Source: Acanthosepion esculentum (taxonomy: Eukaryota; Mollusca; Cephalopoda; Sepiida; Sepiidae). Taken from it: a DNA stretch of 64,000 bases. Positions 21,045 through 31,555 of the stretch are shown here, piece by piece. Both the position numbers and the translations under genes were made by a program. The stretch is taken from contig OZ038496.1 of NCBI GenBank assembly GCA_964036315.1, forward strand, positions 17,230,533-17,294,532, written 5' to 3'. The notes beneath the pieces are model-generated. The model saw only the letters and a program-made list of their open reading frames with translations. It was not told the DNA's origin and did no database searches. Every line of letters starts with the position of its first letter. The stretch's first letter is position 1.

Positions 21045-22219
21045 GGGATGAGCAGAGAGGCCAGACGTTTTTAAAAATTCACATCATTAATTTTAGCTTC
21101 AAAAACATTTTATTGATATCATTGTGTTTGTATTGAATTAGCATTTAACAAAATCAAGTGTGGAAAATGACATCCCTCATGTGGTGTCCATTTTTATTGA
21201 AGCATTTCTGAAGGCGTTCTTAGAAGTTGACCTCCACTCTTTCCAGCATTGCTCTGTTGATTTGGGTGACTTCCACATGAATAGCTTCCTTCAAATCATC
21301 CACTGTACAGGGCTTATGCTCATACATATGTGCCTTGAGGTTTCCCCATAAATAATCACACATGGACAAATCAGGGAACTGAGGGGGCCAAGGAGTGTGA
21401 GCAAACCTGGAAATGAGGTGGTCACCAAAGAGAAGGAGAAGGTCCATTGATGGTCTGGCTGTGTTGGCTGTCACTCCATCCTGCTGAAACCACACATATC
21501 AGATAGGAATAAATTTTCATCATAATTCAGACACAAAGAAGTTGTTCATCATTTTAATGTAACACTTTTCCAACAGTACACCAAACCATCACATTTGGGG
21601 TGTCTGGTGATCTTTTGTGCAGTTCTCTTGGATTTTCAAGAACCCAGTAATGACAATTCTGTTGATTCACCTGCCATTAACAAAATGCCACTCATTAACA
21701 AAATAAGGTTGTCATTTGTCTCAAAAATTGCTTCCATCTGACATGCGAAGTTAAGCCACTGTGCATAGTCCCCTGGTCTTGACTCTTGCTCAATGACCAA
21801 TTTTTAGGGGTGGAAATGTGGTTCTTCTTGCAAAATACACCTTATGAAGCTATTATCAATGCCAAGTTCGGTAGCATGCCTCCAAGCAGAGTGATTCGGA
21901 CTATGTAACAAAGTTTGTCTGATGTGTTCTACATTTTCTGGGCTATGTACCTTTGGTGTGGCCCCCACCAATCTGCTGTTCATTAGTGTAGCTCATGTAC
22001 AAAGTACATGAACCCAAATTAAGATTGCATTAGGAGTGGGAACAGCCTGATTTTGGTGAATGTTGAATCAGTGATGAAACTAACACTGAACTGTTGTGAC
22101 AGACACGTTATACTTCCTGCAACCAATGTAGGTGAACTCCTGATGCTTCTATCATCCACTGTGCCATGGCTTCAAAAGAAAATAAAATGCTAATGAACCA
22201 TGGGCCTCTGTGTCACCCG
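21045..22219 (-). mobile_element. Mariner/Tc1-superfamily relic
   Basis: The ends resemble each other as decayed inverted repeats (gggatgagcagagaggcc at 21045; RC of the end cgggtgacacagaggccc). The left end abuts (TA)n. It contains a transposase relic on the minus strand. Confidence 0.65.
21160..22180 (-). pseudogene. Transposase relic (DUF4817-associated type)
   Basis: The best-preserved part reads MWFQQDGVTANTARPSMDLL (second Asp, near 21480), then WPPQFPDLSMCDYLWGNLK (third Asp) and INRAMLERVEVNF. These match the pattern QQDGATAHTA...WPPRSPDLSVCDFFLWG of a transposase family common in insects and molluscs. Upstream sequence to about 22180 is readable only in pieces with many stops. Confidence 0.75.
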
Positions 22220-22244
22220 ACACACACACACATACATATATGTA

Positions 22245-22919
22245 CAGGGTGGAATGGGTAAATTGTAAATTTTTAATTTCATGTATGTGCATATTACTTT
22301 TTTTGATTTAGCTGACTGCACAGTATAGTAGGGTCAGTTTGGCACTGACTGTGACAAAAAGAGCACCATGATGCAATTCAATCTGCCAGAAATTTGGAAA
22401 TGGTATGCTGTACATTCATGCTGCAAGTTACAATACAAACATTTCAGAGTGTTTGGGTGTCAACCTGAGGAGAGTGCAGAGGACTCAGAAAGAGTTGGAT
22501 GAGTCTAATGGTGATTACTGTTTGGAGTGATCGCTAGTAATGCCAACATTATGCCTCCATTCATATTCCCACAGGGATTCAGACTCAACATGGAGGCCTA
22601 CATTAAGTGCCTTGACGAGATAGTGCTGATCTAGGTCAAGAGGGTGGATCCTGGAAGACCCTATATCTGGCAACAGGACTCCAGGAGAACCCAGTCATGG
22701 CTGTCAGACAATTTCTGCGCCCACTATATCTGGCCACCTAACTCCCCAGACTGCAACCCCTTGATTATTATGTGTAAGGCACAGTTGAGTGTGAGACCAA
22801 CAAAAATTCTTGTAATACCAAAGATGAGCTGAAGGCAGGGGTTATGACAGCATTCAACAATTTGCACAAGGAGAACATCCAGAAGACTTGCAGAAGATTT
22901 GAAAGTAATCTGGAGGTCA
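22245..22919 (+). pseudogene. Tc1/mariner-superfamily relic, 5' part, cut by a PLE
   Basis: Starts at CAGGGTGGAATGGGTAAAT after TA, like the element at 7255. Readable pieces are VDPGRPYIWQQDS and IWPPNSPDCNPL. At 22919/22920 the transposon sequence stops and the PLE block begins. A 3' piece of the same transposon family follows the PLE at 23777, which fits insertion of the PLE into a transposon copy followed by rearrangement. Confidence 0.75.
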
Positions 22920-23145
22920 TATTTTTACTTTTAAATGAATGTATATATTTCTTTTATGTAAGTATCCATACTGGCAATATTAGTACCCAAACTAATGGAG
23001 TAAGTATGAGAAATCCACTTGGACCATGCTTCTCAAACTACTATATGTCTCATGTTGAAAACATGGTATTTAAAAAAGTTACTCGACTTAAAACGTTTTT
23101 AACGAAACTTGTATAAAACAGGGATTGCTTCCCAAATACATCATG

Positions 23146-23183
<38 letters not shown>
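23146..23183. repeat. (TA)n microsatellite
   Basis: Matches the TA tract at 8511-8561 in the sister PLE block. Confidence 0.95.
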
Positions 23184-23185
<2 letters not shown>

Positions 23186-23245
23186 CTTTTCTTACATATA
23201 TAAGAGTACCCAGTTTTGAATACATTTTGAAGTTACTTTTATTGT

Positions 23246-23248
<3 letters not shown>

Positions 23249-23296
<48 letters not shown>
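23249..23296. repeat. (TA)n microsatellite, empty site of the class B insert
   Basis: At the position where copy 1 has the hammerhead-bearing insert, this copy has only an uninterrupted TA tract. Confidence 0.95.
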
Positions 23297-23299
<3 letters not shown>

Positions 23300-23776
23300 T
23301 GGTAAAGAAAAAGTTAGTGTTTCATGATGTTATTATTTTTTATGATATTCTCATTGTTTGGTGTATTTCCTTTCAGTTAAATGTTCAAACTCTGTTAAGA
23401 AAAAAAATCTAGCCAAAATCTATTGTTATATTTTCAAATTGTGGGTAAAAACTTTAACTCAGCTCATTAAATTTAGAAAAAATATTTTAGGACACAAAAT
23501 TACAAAAATAATTTCAAAATATATATTTGAAATATTTTAATATTTGGATAAGTATTTCCCTGGTTGTATTTGCTGTAGCATCCGACAGCACAGATGTGAC
23601 TAAAGCTAATTTAATTTTTTCTATTTTTATTGGAAGAACATGACTGCAGGAATTTATTCTGTTATTTAACTTCATTCATTGGCAAATCATATAAAAACAT
23701 TTCATGCTAGTTGGAATTGATAGTTAAAAATAAAATAATAATGCTTCGACAACTCTTAAGTTTTTGCTGTTAAAAG

Positions 23777-24030
23777 TGAGCGAGAGGCCAACAAAAGTCT
23801 TTGTAACACCAAATATGAGCTGAAGGCAAGGATTATGGCAGCATTCACCAACTTGAACAAGGAGACTATCCAGAAAAGTTGAAAGGGATTCTGAAGTTGT
23901 TTGGAGGCAGTGGTCAAAGCTAACTGCGATTTTATTGAATAAATTTACTCTTTAGTATTTCAAGATATTTTTGTGTAATTTTGGTAAATATATCTGTCAG
24001 TATTATTTTCATTTTTGTGTAATTTAGTTG
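23777..24030 (+). pseudogene. Tc1/mariner-superfamily relic, 3' part
   Basis: C-terminal transposase remnants and 3' end equivalent to 7770-8030 (ttattgaataaatttactc), with stops. It ends before the expected terminal repeat. Confidence 0.65.
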
Positions 24031-24050
24031 ATATATATATATATATAATA

Positions 24051-24194
24051 AAAAGGCTTAAACACTAATATTCCATGGTTATAATTTATAACATTGGAAT
24101 TGTAATCATGATCCAATTCATCAAATGAATTGGATTGTAATTACGATCCAATGTAATAAATTATAACCATGGAATATTAGTGTTTGAGCCTTTT
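24051..24194. repeat. Palindrome between (TA)n tracts
   Basis: Outer arms 24051-24099 and 24147-24194 (ggctTAAACACTAATATTCC and its complement) with a second inverted pair inside (tgatccaattcat / atgaattggat). Confidence 0.85.
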
Positions 24195-24214
24195 ATATTC
24201 TTACTCCATGTATG

Positions 24215-24220
<6 letters not shown>

Positions 24221-24271
<51 letters not shown>
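24221..24271. repeat. (TA)n microsatellite
   Basis: About 50 bp of TA at the left edge of a class B element. Confidence 0.95.
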
Positions 24272-24274
<3 letters not shown>

Positions 24275-24418
24275 GAAATATAGTCTTAAAGTGTGCTATA
24301 TTTATGGGATAAAGTGCTCAATATCAGAGATAGAGCGTGTGTAAATATAAAAGTGAACATGAAAGAGATAACAGGCTGTTTCATGATAGACACAATCGTC
24401 AGGCCACCTGATTATTGT
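24272..24418 (-). mobile_element. Class B hammerhead-bearing element, single unit
   Basis: Contains the tail (ataaagtgctcaatatcag) and one hammerhead-like half, and ends at a (TA)n-(TG)n tract. Unlike 8645-8857 it is not an inverted dimer. Confidence 0.65.
24366..24405 (-). ncRNA. Hammerhead-like motif, class B, with intact core
   Basis: Minus strand: CTGACGA (RC of 24396-24402), weak stem II, GAAA (RC of 24379-24382), stem III ACA-GCC-TGT, then T as the cleavage-site base. All core boxes fit the consensus, but stem I is damaged (C opposite A at the first pair). Confidence 0.4.
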
Positions 24419-24459
<41 letters not shown>

Positions 24460-24744
24460 ATTTAGGCATCATATCTTCATTCAAACATGTTTCATTGATT
24501 AATATAGAAATATTTATTTATTTTTATAGTAATCCATTCTAGTTCTCTAACCAGTTTATTGATGTTAAGATGAAATTCATCAAGGAAGGCACCATAGTTT
24601 TTTTCTTGCCCAAATACTTTATACCAAAACATTGGACATTTGTGTCCCCCCCCATAAAAACAGAATGTTACAAGGATAGCATTTCCATGACACCACTTTT
24701 AGTTTAACTCTATAAATGCTTTATTATTTATTGTTTCATAGTTG
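24419..24744. other. (TA)n-(GT)n tract, PLE scrap and spacer
   Basis: TA/GT at 24419-24458. About 24460-24500 resembles the PLE terminal block (tatttaggcatcatatcttc). The rest is unrecognised. Confidence 0.5.
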
Positions 24745-25240
24745 CATAGTTCTGTCTATATTTCTGAGAGGTCATATTCAGTACACTATTTACATTGTTC
24801 AGACTATCATCCTCCTCTTTGTTGCCATAGTTATCACAACACTTCGGCCGATGTACACTCTGGCCTTCTTCAGGTGGTTGGAATGTCGAGCTAAACCTTT
24901 TATTTCGCTTGCTGGGGTAGACCGTTCTAGTTCCACATACCATGTCTAATGGATGTCAGTTATTCTGGGTTCTGTCACTGGAGCTAACTAACGCCTTTAC
25001 CCACTGTGCCATGTGTCCTTGAGGACATCTGTGTATGAATTTCTGGGTATTATTAACCTAATGTCTTCAGCAAGAATTTTTACCAGTGCTCATATTGCAA
25101 TTTTGTTGTTGTTATTATCGCTTTTCTCTGGCACTCCTTATTACTGGTTCCCATATTGTATTCATTTATGCTTGGTCAGCTCAGGAGATTTTTGTGGCCT
25201 AGCATATGTGCTGATTCCTTAAGCTTATGAACTTTCCAAT
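24745..25240 (-). mobile_element. SINE with extended 5' flank shared with the 60-kb copy
   Basis: The SINE body and head (A-box-like TGGCACAGTGG near 25005) cover 24745-25020. The next 200 bp (25025-25225) also match 60005-60260 inverted, so the repeated unit is longer than the SINE proper. Confidence 0.7.
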
Positions 25241-25254
25241 ACTATTGTCTTGAC

Positions 25255-25470
25255 TGTCGATTAGTTGTTTGCGATGGACATTACTCCAAGAAAGCATATG
25301 AAAATTGTAACACTGCGCAAACACACTGGCAAGTCTTACCAGTAAGCGAATCAAAGTACTATAGACTGGAAACTCTTCTGATTTAAATCCAATAAAGAAT
25401 CGGTGGTTAATCTGCAAGGAACAACTTCATGAAATGGACATACTAAGTAGTAACATGTGCACTGGGTCAT
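25255..25470 (+). pseudogene. Internally deleted Tc1-like transposase
   Basis: MDITPRKHMKIVTLRKHTGK is an N-terminal Tc1 helix-turn-helix start. Within about 60 bp it jumps to GNSSDLNPIKNRWLICKEQL, the C-terminal DLNPIEN region with the Glu changed to Lys. About 700 bp of the gene is missing. Confidence 0.65.
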
Positions 25471-25479
25471 GTTTCACTG

Positions 25480-26054
25480 GAAAAATACAAAAAAGTAAAT
25501 AATAACGAAATTATTCGTTTTGCTTCAATTTACACAGGGGTATATATATATATATGTATATATATATATACACATGCACGTGCACACACAATATACACTC
25601 ACTTTAATTGACCTTGATGTAACAGATTTCATTTGTATTTAAACAACCACAGCACAAGGGTTGAAATTGGGCCAACAACATTATTATTTTCTATTATTCA
25701 TTAATAAAATGTTACAAATTGCTTTTCGTTTTTCTTTTATAACCAATATATTTTTAGATAGACCTATAATAAATCTTGTTTATGAGAGCATAGTTCCCCA
25801 TGATAGATTTTTGATAAGATCTTGGGTCAATGTCAAAATAAAAAAAATGTTAAGAATCATTGAACTCTATTGTGAAAAATGTGAGTAAATGTTAAATATT
25901 ATTTATGTTAATTTTATATTGTATTGTACACTATGTTGAATTAAATCTTTTTTTGACACTTAAAAGGAATATTTTGAAAATAAATAATGTCCACTGAGGT
26001 CACATTCATTCAGCAATGTGGAGAAATCCTTTTGTTTCTATTATTCGATTAAAC

Positions 26055-26058
<4 letters not shown>
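25480..26058. other. Spacer with short (TA)n
   Basis: TA at 25541-25570. A 75-codon plus ORF at 25661-25888 shows no recognisable domain. Nothing else supported. Confidence 0.4.

Positions 26059-26121
<63 letters not shown>
26059..26121. repeat. (TA)n microsatellite
   Basis: About 62 bp of TA. Confidence 0.95.
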
Positions 26122-26126
<5 letters not shown>

Positions 26127-26204
26127 TATAATGAAATGGGCTAAGTCTGACAATTATTTAATATATTTTGTGTTTATATGTTATTTTTATAGATACAATT
26201 ATTT

Positions 26205-26520
26205 AGGTAAATGCTCTGTTTATAATAAACAGTATTAATTATATTAGATCTAATGTGCTATAAAACTCAACTACGTCTGGTTAGCAAAGTCCAAATTACT
26301 GTTTTTAAGCAAACAAATGACAACATATATTATTATTTAAAAACACTGATTTGGACTTTGCTAACTAGATGCTCTTCTGATGTAGCATGTCAGATCTAAT
26401 AACCATTCTGTTATAGTACACGGGTTTTGTTCCTGTCACAGGACACATATTTTTTATGAAATTTCTTGGACATTAAGGCCAGTAAATGTAATTAATACTG
26501 TTTATTATAAACATATGAAC
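26205..26520. repeat. Foldback repeat
   Basis: Outer arms tgtttataataaacagtatt (26217) and its complement near 26490-26512, with a second inverted pair inside (gttagcaaagtccaaat / atttggactttgctaac). The outer arm resembles the SINE tail at 37362. Bounded by TA-rich sequence. Confidence 0.7.
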
Positions 26521-26543
26521 ACAATATATATATATATATATAT

Positions 26544-26690
26544 TTGCCTGAAGAAGGTCATGAGACTGGAAACCCGAGTATCAGAAATATGAAGAATAAA
26601 ATATAATATATGCACTAAAACAAATCCACATTATAACCAAAATGTTTGCAGTTTCTCTCATTTTTAAAAATATACATTTTTCTCACATTG
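26544..26690 (+). mobile_element. Class D repeat unit, single copy
   Basis: Matches one arm of the 18634-19376 palindrome (cattataaccaaaatgtttg against cattacaaccaaaaaagttt). Its 5' end carries a hammerhead-like core: CTGAAGA at 26548-26554, stem II GGTC-ATGA-GACT, GAAA at 26569-26572. It sits between (TA)n tracts at 26525 and 26697. Confidence 0.6.
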
Positions 26691-26696
26691 GAACAA

Positions 26697-26706
26697 CTAT
26701 ATATAT

Positions 26707-26755
<49 letters not shown>
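26697..26755. repeat. (TA)n microsatellite
   Basis: TA/CA-TA tract at the left end of the next transposon. Confidence 0.9.
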
Positions 26756-26757
<2 letters not shown>

Positions 26758-28243
26758 GCCTGAAGTTATTAAGCAAATCATATAAACTTCAATAATTTAA
26801 ATTTATTTTGAATAAATTGTCAGATTTTAAACAATCAATTTAATTTAAAGCCTGTGCTAACATTTTAGAGAGTATCAATATATTTTATTGAAGTTATTTG
26901 ATGTATTCTAAATAATGCAGTCTGAAGCTATAAGGCAAAACCAAATAATCACATTTTACTTCAATAAAAAGGTTATGAAATCATCAAAAACTGATCAACA
27001 TCTATAACAGAACAAATAACAAACACATATAAGTCTTTGAATCCTTTACATTTTAATATAGTGACCCTTCTTCTCAATAACAGCCAATAATCTATCATTC
27101 ATTGATTTTATTCAATTTTTTAATTCAACAGGTTCAATTTCCAACATGGTAGTTTTAATTGCTTCCCATAGGTCTGCTTTGCTGCTATATTTTTGCCACC
27201 TTTATATAATTTCATCTTCAGATTTTTGATTGGATTCAGATCAAGACTTGATGGTGGTCAATTCATTATCTTCTCTCCTGTAAATCTTTTATTCTCAAAT
27301 AATTCACAAGGTAGCTTGGATACATGAGAAGGAGCATTGTCGTGCATATATACACACTTCACTTTGAAACTGTGAGATTGGGACTTGTACCATCCAAAGA
27401 AAGTCTTATTCATAAAATTGCAGTAGTTCAGTTTAACGTCTTGAATGGTACAATAAAGGTTTGGTTGACAATTCCAGCACATATAATAACACTACTGCCT
27501 CCTTGTCGCCTTCTTTTAGTCACAGGCACATATGAATTGGATAAAATCCATCTTTTGGCACATTCATCAGCTCCATCAAATGTCACTTTGAGATTCATTC
27601 ATGAAAATTACATTAGAAAAGTCAATTTTTTTGTATTTTTGGCCCAATTTTGATGCTTTAAGATATTCGCTTTAGTGAGAGGAGGTTGCCAAGTAGAATT
27701 TTTTACAGATTCCAATTCACAAAGCATTCTACACCTTTTTTTCTTCTTGACTCCCTCAATTCCATCCTTTTCAAAGATCTTAGTGCTGGTCAAAAGTGAT
27801 GGTTTTGCTATAACTTGATTTAGTTTATGTTCATCTCAAGGAAGCAATTTCTTAAAGACTTTTCCTTTGCTTCAAGTATTCAACAGCTCTCTGCAATGTG
27901 GAAATTCCCTCCTCACTCAATAACTTTGTTATTTTCTGTTTTTCAGCAGTTGTTAGATCCTTCCATTAACCAATGTTTCAACATATATTATGGACAAAAA
28001 GAAAAATTTATTAGATTTCAGAGGTCTTAAGTTTATATTAGTTTAATCGGTATACTAACTTCAGTCAGCCCATTTTTGTAAATTCCAAATATCTCAAAAA
28101 CTAACCATTAAAAATGGCAGAAAATTTAATGAAATATTTTACTAAGGGTGAAATAGCAGAGTTTAAATTTGACAAATATTTGTTCAGAATTTTTTAAAGT
28201 TATTGAGGTTTATTTGATTTGCATAATAACTTCAGACAGGCTG
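26756..28243 (-). mobile_element. Tc1-like DNA transposon, old copy
   Basis: The ends share about 40 bp of imperfect inverted repeat (ctgaagttatta.gcaaatca), and the right end CAGCCTGTCTGAAG is followed by TA (28244-28245). Length about 1.49 kb with a minus-strand transposase relic. Confidence 0.75.
27050..27985 (-). pseudogene. Tc1-like transposase pseudogene, second family
   Basis: The N-terminal piece DLTTAEKQKITKLLSEEG is followed by a helix-turn-helix-like LQRAVEYLKQRKSL. Then KKKKRCRMLCELESVKNS and a block ending WAKNTKKLTFLM. The second Asp motif is MHDNAPSHVSKL. The third motif is SSLDLNPIKNLKMKLYK, with Lys in place of the catalytic Glu. The C-terminus is DRLLAVIEKKGHYIKM. At least five frame breaks. 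Confidence 0.75.
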
Positions 28244-28449
28244 TATAGTCGCTATATCCCTCATCGTAAAATGTTGACTGTTCTCAAGTAATGTTTTCAT
28301 TTGATCCCTTTCAAATTTAACTTATAATAACAAAGTATTCTCAAAATTGCTGGAATCAAAAATAAGTCATTTTGAACAAAATTTATTTTAGAAAAGAACA
28401 TCTGAAATATCAGCTGTCATATAACAATGAATGCAATAATTTTGGGAAT

Positions 28450-28770
28450 TTATTTTTAAGTAAATGTTACTATTTACAACATTCAAACTGCTGTCCTCAT
28501 CTTTATTGTCATATTAACAATGTTTCGGCCATTGTACACTATGGCCTTCTTCAGGGGATATACGTTAGAATTTCGGACCAAACCCTCTATTTATTGTTCT
28601 AATTCTACATGCCATGGCTTTTCTGGATATCTCAGTTTTAGTTAATTCCCTTTAGTAACACATCTGTTCAAGTATTTTTGCCAGGTATTGAACTCACAAC
28701 TCTTTGGTTTAGGTTACTTTTTGAATTATTGAACCAATGCTTTTATCCCAGTGGATCAATGTTACTAATA
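28450..28770 (-). mobile_element. tRNA-headed SINE
   Basis: Minus-strand copy of the 60-kb SINE family with a B-box-like GAGTTCAATACC near 28690. Its body contains CTGAAGA, a 6-bp GGCCAT/ATGGCC stem and GAAA (28523-28554), a hammerhead-resembling arrangement with an extra A. Confidence 0.6.
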
Positions 28771-28779
28771 CTATCTAAT

Positions 28780-29224
28780 AATCTTTGTGAAAGATTAATC
28801 ATTATTAAGAGCTATCATCATTTATGGCAATAAAAAATGGATATAATAAAAAGTGACTCACAGAGAAAAGCAATTATGGTATTTGGCAATTTGAAATAAG
28901 GAATAAAAAAGAAACAAAAAAACAGAGAGAAAAACAAAAAACTATACAAAACGAGCTAACCGGTTATCTCTCCTCACTTGTCAGAACTCAATCAATGAAA
29001 GTAACATTTTTCGACACACTGACTTAAAAAGGGGAACATGAAGAAGAAGATACATGCAAATCAATAATATGCTAAGGTGGATACATTTTTATAAAAAAGT
29101 CACATTGATCCTTAAAAAACAATCCTTTTGTTTGCATTTGGAAGATTGTCTTGATTTATAAAACTGTTTCAAGCATTTTATATGACAGAATAAAACTGAG
29201 AACAAATGCCCAGGATGATGCACA
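28780..29224. other. Spacer, nothing recognised
   Basis: AT-rich with no coding or repeat signal that I can support. Confidence 0.4.
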
Positions 29225-29391
29225 CTCTTGATTTTTTTTTAATAAGGTATTCAGTGATTACAGACCCGGATGTGATGGCACATTTATACAAATTATCTAG
29301 CTGACCTTTTCTAGTAGACACCAGAACGTGTTGGGCAATTCTCTTTTCTAGAAGTTGTGTGGTCTAACCAATACAGAGTATGATGGGTTAA
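29225..29391 (-). pseudogene. Possible PLE GIY-YIG fragment
   Basis: The minus strand reads ILCIG, a stop, then TTQLLEKRIAQHV and later SVITEYLIKK. This resembles Y-I-G-x-T-T-x-x-L-x-x-R-I-x-x-H followed by S-x-I-T-x-H of PLE endonucleases. Confidence 0.4.
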
Positions 29392-29480
29392 TTATTGCCA
29401 TTTTATAATTTTAATTTTGTGCATGCATGTTTCTTGTTTTTTTATTTTGTTGACTGCACAGTGTAGCAGGGACAGTCGAG
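29392..29480 (+). mobile_element. 5' fragment of the 7255/22245 transposon family
   Basis: gcatgcatgttt...gactgcacagtgtagcagggacagt matches 22270-22340. Confidence 0.5.
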
Positions 29481-29639
29481 TAGATATCTTTGATCTTTTT
29501 GAAAATATTATCTACTAATCAAGGCAGTTGAAAGTCTGAATAAAGAAAATATCTATCTTACCAGGAATCAACCCAGCATGAGTCACATTTTTTAAATAAG
29601 ACCCAAACCAATAGAAGTCAATTTCACTGTTTAAAAAAC

Positions 29640-30190
29640 ATGGATGACTCGTCTAAGACATACACCCACTAAATATAATGAAGTATCAAAAGTGATTAAT
29701 AAAAATACAATTAAAATCAGTTATAGTTATATGAATAATATGGAGAAATTAATAAATAAACATAATAAAAAATATTAAACAAAAATATTAGCAATTACGA
29801 TAACACAAACCTGTAAAATAGCAACAATAATTGTAACTGCCAAAATAAGAATGACTGCCCACTTAATAATAAATGTCTAATTAATGATATAATATATAAA
29901 GCAAATGCATCAAATAATATTAACACAGAAGAAAAAAATTGTATAGGAGCAAGTGAAACAGCTTTTAAAGAAAGATTTAATAATCATAAATGGCATTTAA
30001 AATAGACAGATATGCAAATAACACATTATCAAAATATATATGGAGTGAAAAAGAAAAATATATCAACTAAAATGGAAAATCATAAAAAATTACCCTGATA
30101 TAATATTAATAATAGAAAATATAGATTGTGTTTAGAAGAAACATTTTATATAATAAATTTCAATAATCAAATTAAATTATTAAACACAAA
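29640..30190 (+). pseudogene. Penelope-like element C-terminal relic (GIY-YIG, CNC type)
   Basis: From 29659 the frame reads HTPTKYNEVSKVINKNTIK then ISYSYMNNMEKLINKHNKK-Y-stop. Another frame from about 29835 reads NCNCQNKNDCPLNNKCL then IIYKANA and CIGASETAFKERFNNH, a Cys-x-Cys...Cys-Pro-Leu...Cys insert followed by the GIY-YIG core and its Arg-Phe-x-x-His helix. A TAG and a frameshift then precede NNTLSKYIW. This is the C-terminal end of a PLE protein; the reverse transcriptase is not present upstream. Confidence 0.75.
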
Positions 30191-30336
30191 TGGAGAAAGT
30201 ACACTGGATGGACACTTTAGCTTGGTAGTGGGGAGGGAAGGTGAGAGAGGGGGTGGGTGGGTAAAGATAGGGCTGAGAGATTAGTGGTTAGTAATAGTCA
30301 GTTCTCTCAACCAAGAATTTACTCTACACTTTTTAG

Positions 30337-30395
<59 letters not shown>

Positions 30396-31197
30396 TATAA
30401 AGAGAGAAACAGACAGACAGTGAGAAAGACAGATTTATAGATGTAAATATTTAAAAGTGCATATGTAGAACTTCTTGAAAAATGATCTGATGGCTTCAGT
30501 GAATGAGATTATTTTCATCAATCTTGTGTTGGATGGTGTGTTTTTCAGCCTTCTTCAAATGAATGTTGTATCTAGTAATATTTTTATTTCTACCTACATC
30601 TTATATCCTTGAAATATAATTTCGTTTGTGGTTTATTTTTCATTCACTCTATGTTCATATATTAATATACACAGGGAGTGCTAGGTAGAGAAAGAAAGAT
30701 ATATGTATAAAAATTTTCCAAAATGAAAGAAATGACCTGATAGTTTTAGAAACGTTCATATTACAAGCAGAAAGTACAGAGGAAGAGGAAAGGGAAGACT
30801 CAGCTAATGAAAAGGTGGAAAAGCCACCATAAAGGTCACCATGTTGGTTGTCTCTGTGGAATACCAACTTATTATGTTTCCTTTTCTGTGACACCGCCTC
30901 TATGCCTCTTTCCTATATCCCCACTCATTTACCATTGCTGTCAGGTACAAAGAATGCTGTAATAAAAGATATCCATTCCATTGATCAGGAGTTGGTCATA
31001 GATATAAGGCTTCTTCTTGCATTGTATTGAATATTGTGTGAGCCAGAAATTCCGAAGACCCCTGTTGGCTTTTTCCTTGTATAGCCTGATATATGACAAA
31101 TATAATTTCATTTTGAATATCAGAAGCTCGACAGGTTTAAAAATAGGCCATAGGTCATACATGCACACACTCACACACACATATGCGCATACATGTG
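30191..31197. other. Spacer with (TA)n
   Basis: TA at 30341-30390. G-rich patch near 30220-30260. A 79-codon minus ORF (30655-30894) and a 79-codon minus ORF (30941-31180) show no recognisable family. No supported gene. Confidence 0.4.
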
Positions 31198-31366
31198 TAG
31201 GGCTGCTGAAAAGTTTTGGGCCTGACTAAGATGCATATTTACTCATTAGTCACTTGGCACGTTGTCTCATAAGATTCTTTAAATCTAAACCTGAAAAAAT
31301 TCTTTTTTTTTTTCAACCAATAAATGATTTTGAAAAGGTAGGGACTTTTCAGTACTCTCACCATAT
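31198..31366. mobile_element. mariner-derived MITE
   Basis: The ends gggctgctgaaaagtttt and RC gagagtactgaaaagtccc are imperfect inverted repeats of a mariner type. The interior of about 130 bp is non-coding. Confidence 0.5.
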
Positions 31367-31375
31367 TTTTGTACA

Positions 31376-31407
<32 letters not shown>

Positions 31408-31514
31408 CGTAATATAAAATATTAAAACTGATCCCAAAAAGAGCTCACTGTATTATTACAGAGCAAATAATTAGTACACAATAAAATCCAAAATTACCTC
31501 ATATGGGTAATAGG

Positions 31515-31553
<39 letters not shown>

Positions 31554-31555
31554 TT

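Larger units (their letters stand above)
22920..23776 (+). mobile_element. Penelope-like element block, copy 2
   Basis: About 22950-23085 reads NISTQTNGVSMRNPLGPCF then SNYYMSHVENMVFKKV, the PLE reverse-transcriptase motif around Gly-Val-Ser-Met and Pro-Leu-Gly-Pro. The catalytic Tyr-x-Asp-Asp region is absent. The 3' region (from about 23090) matches 8440-9345 apart from TA-tract lengths and the missing hammerhead insert. Confidence 0.7.
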
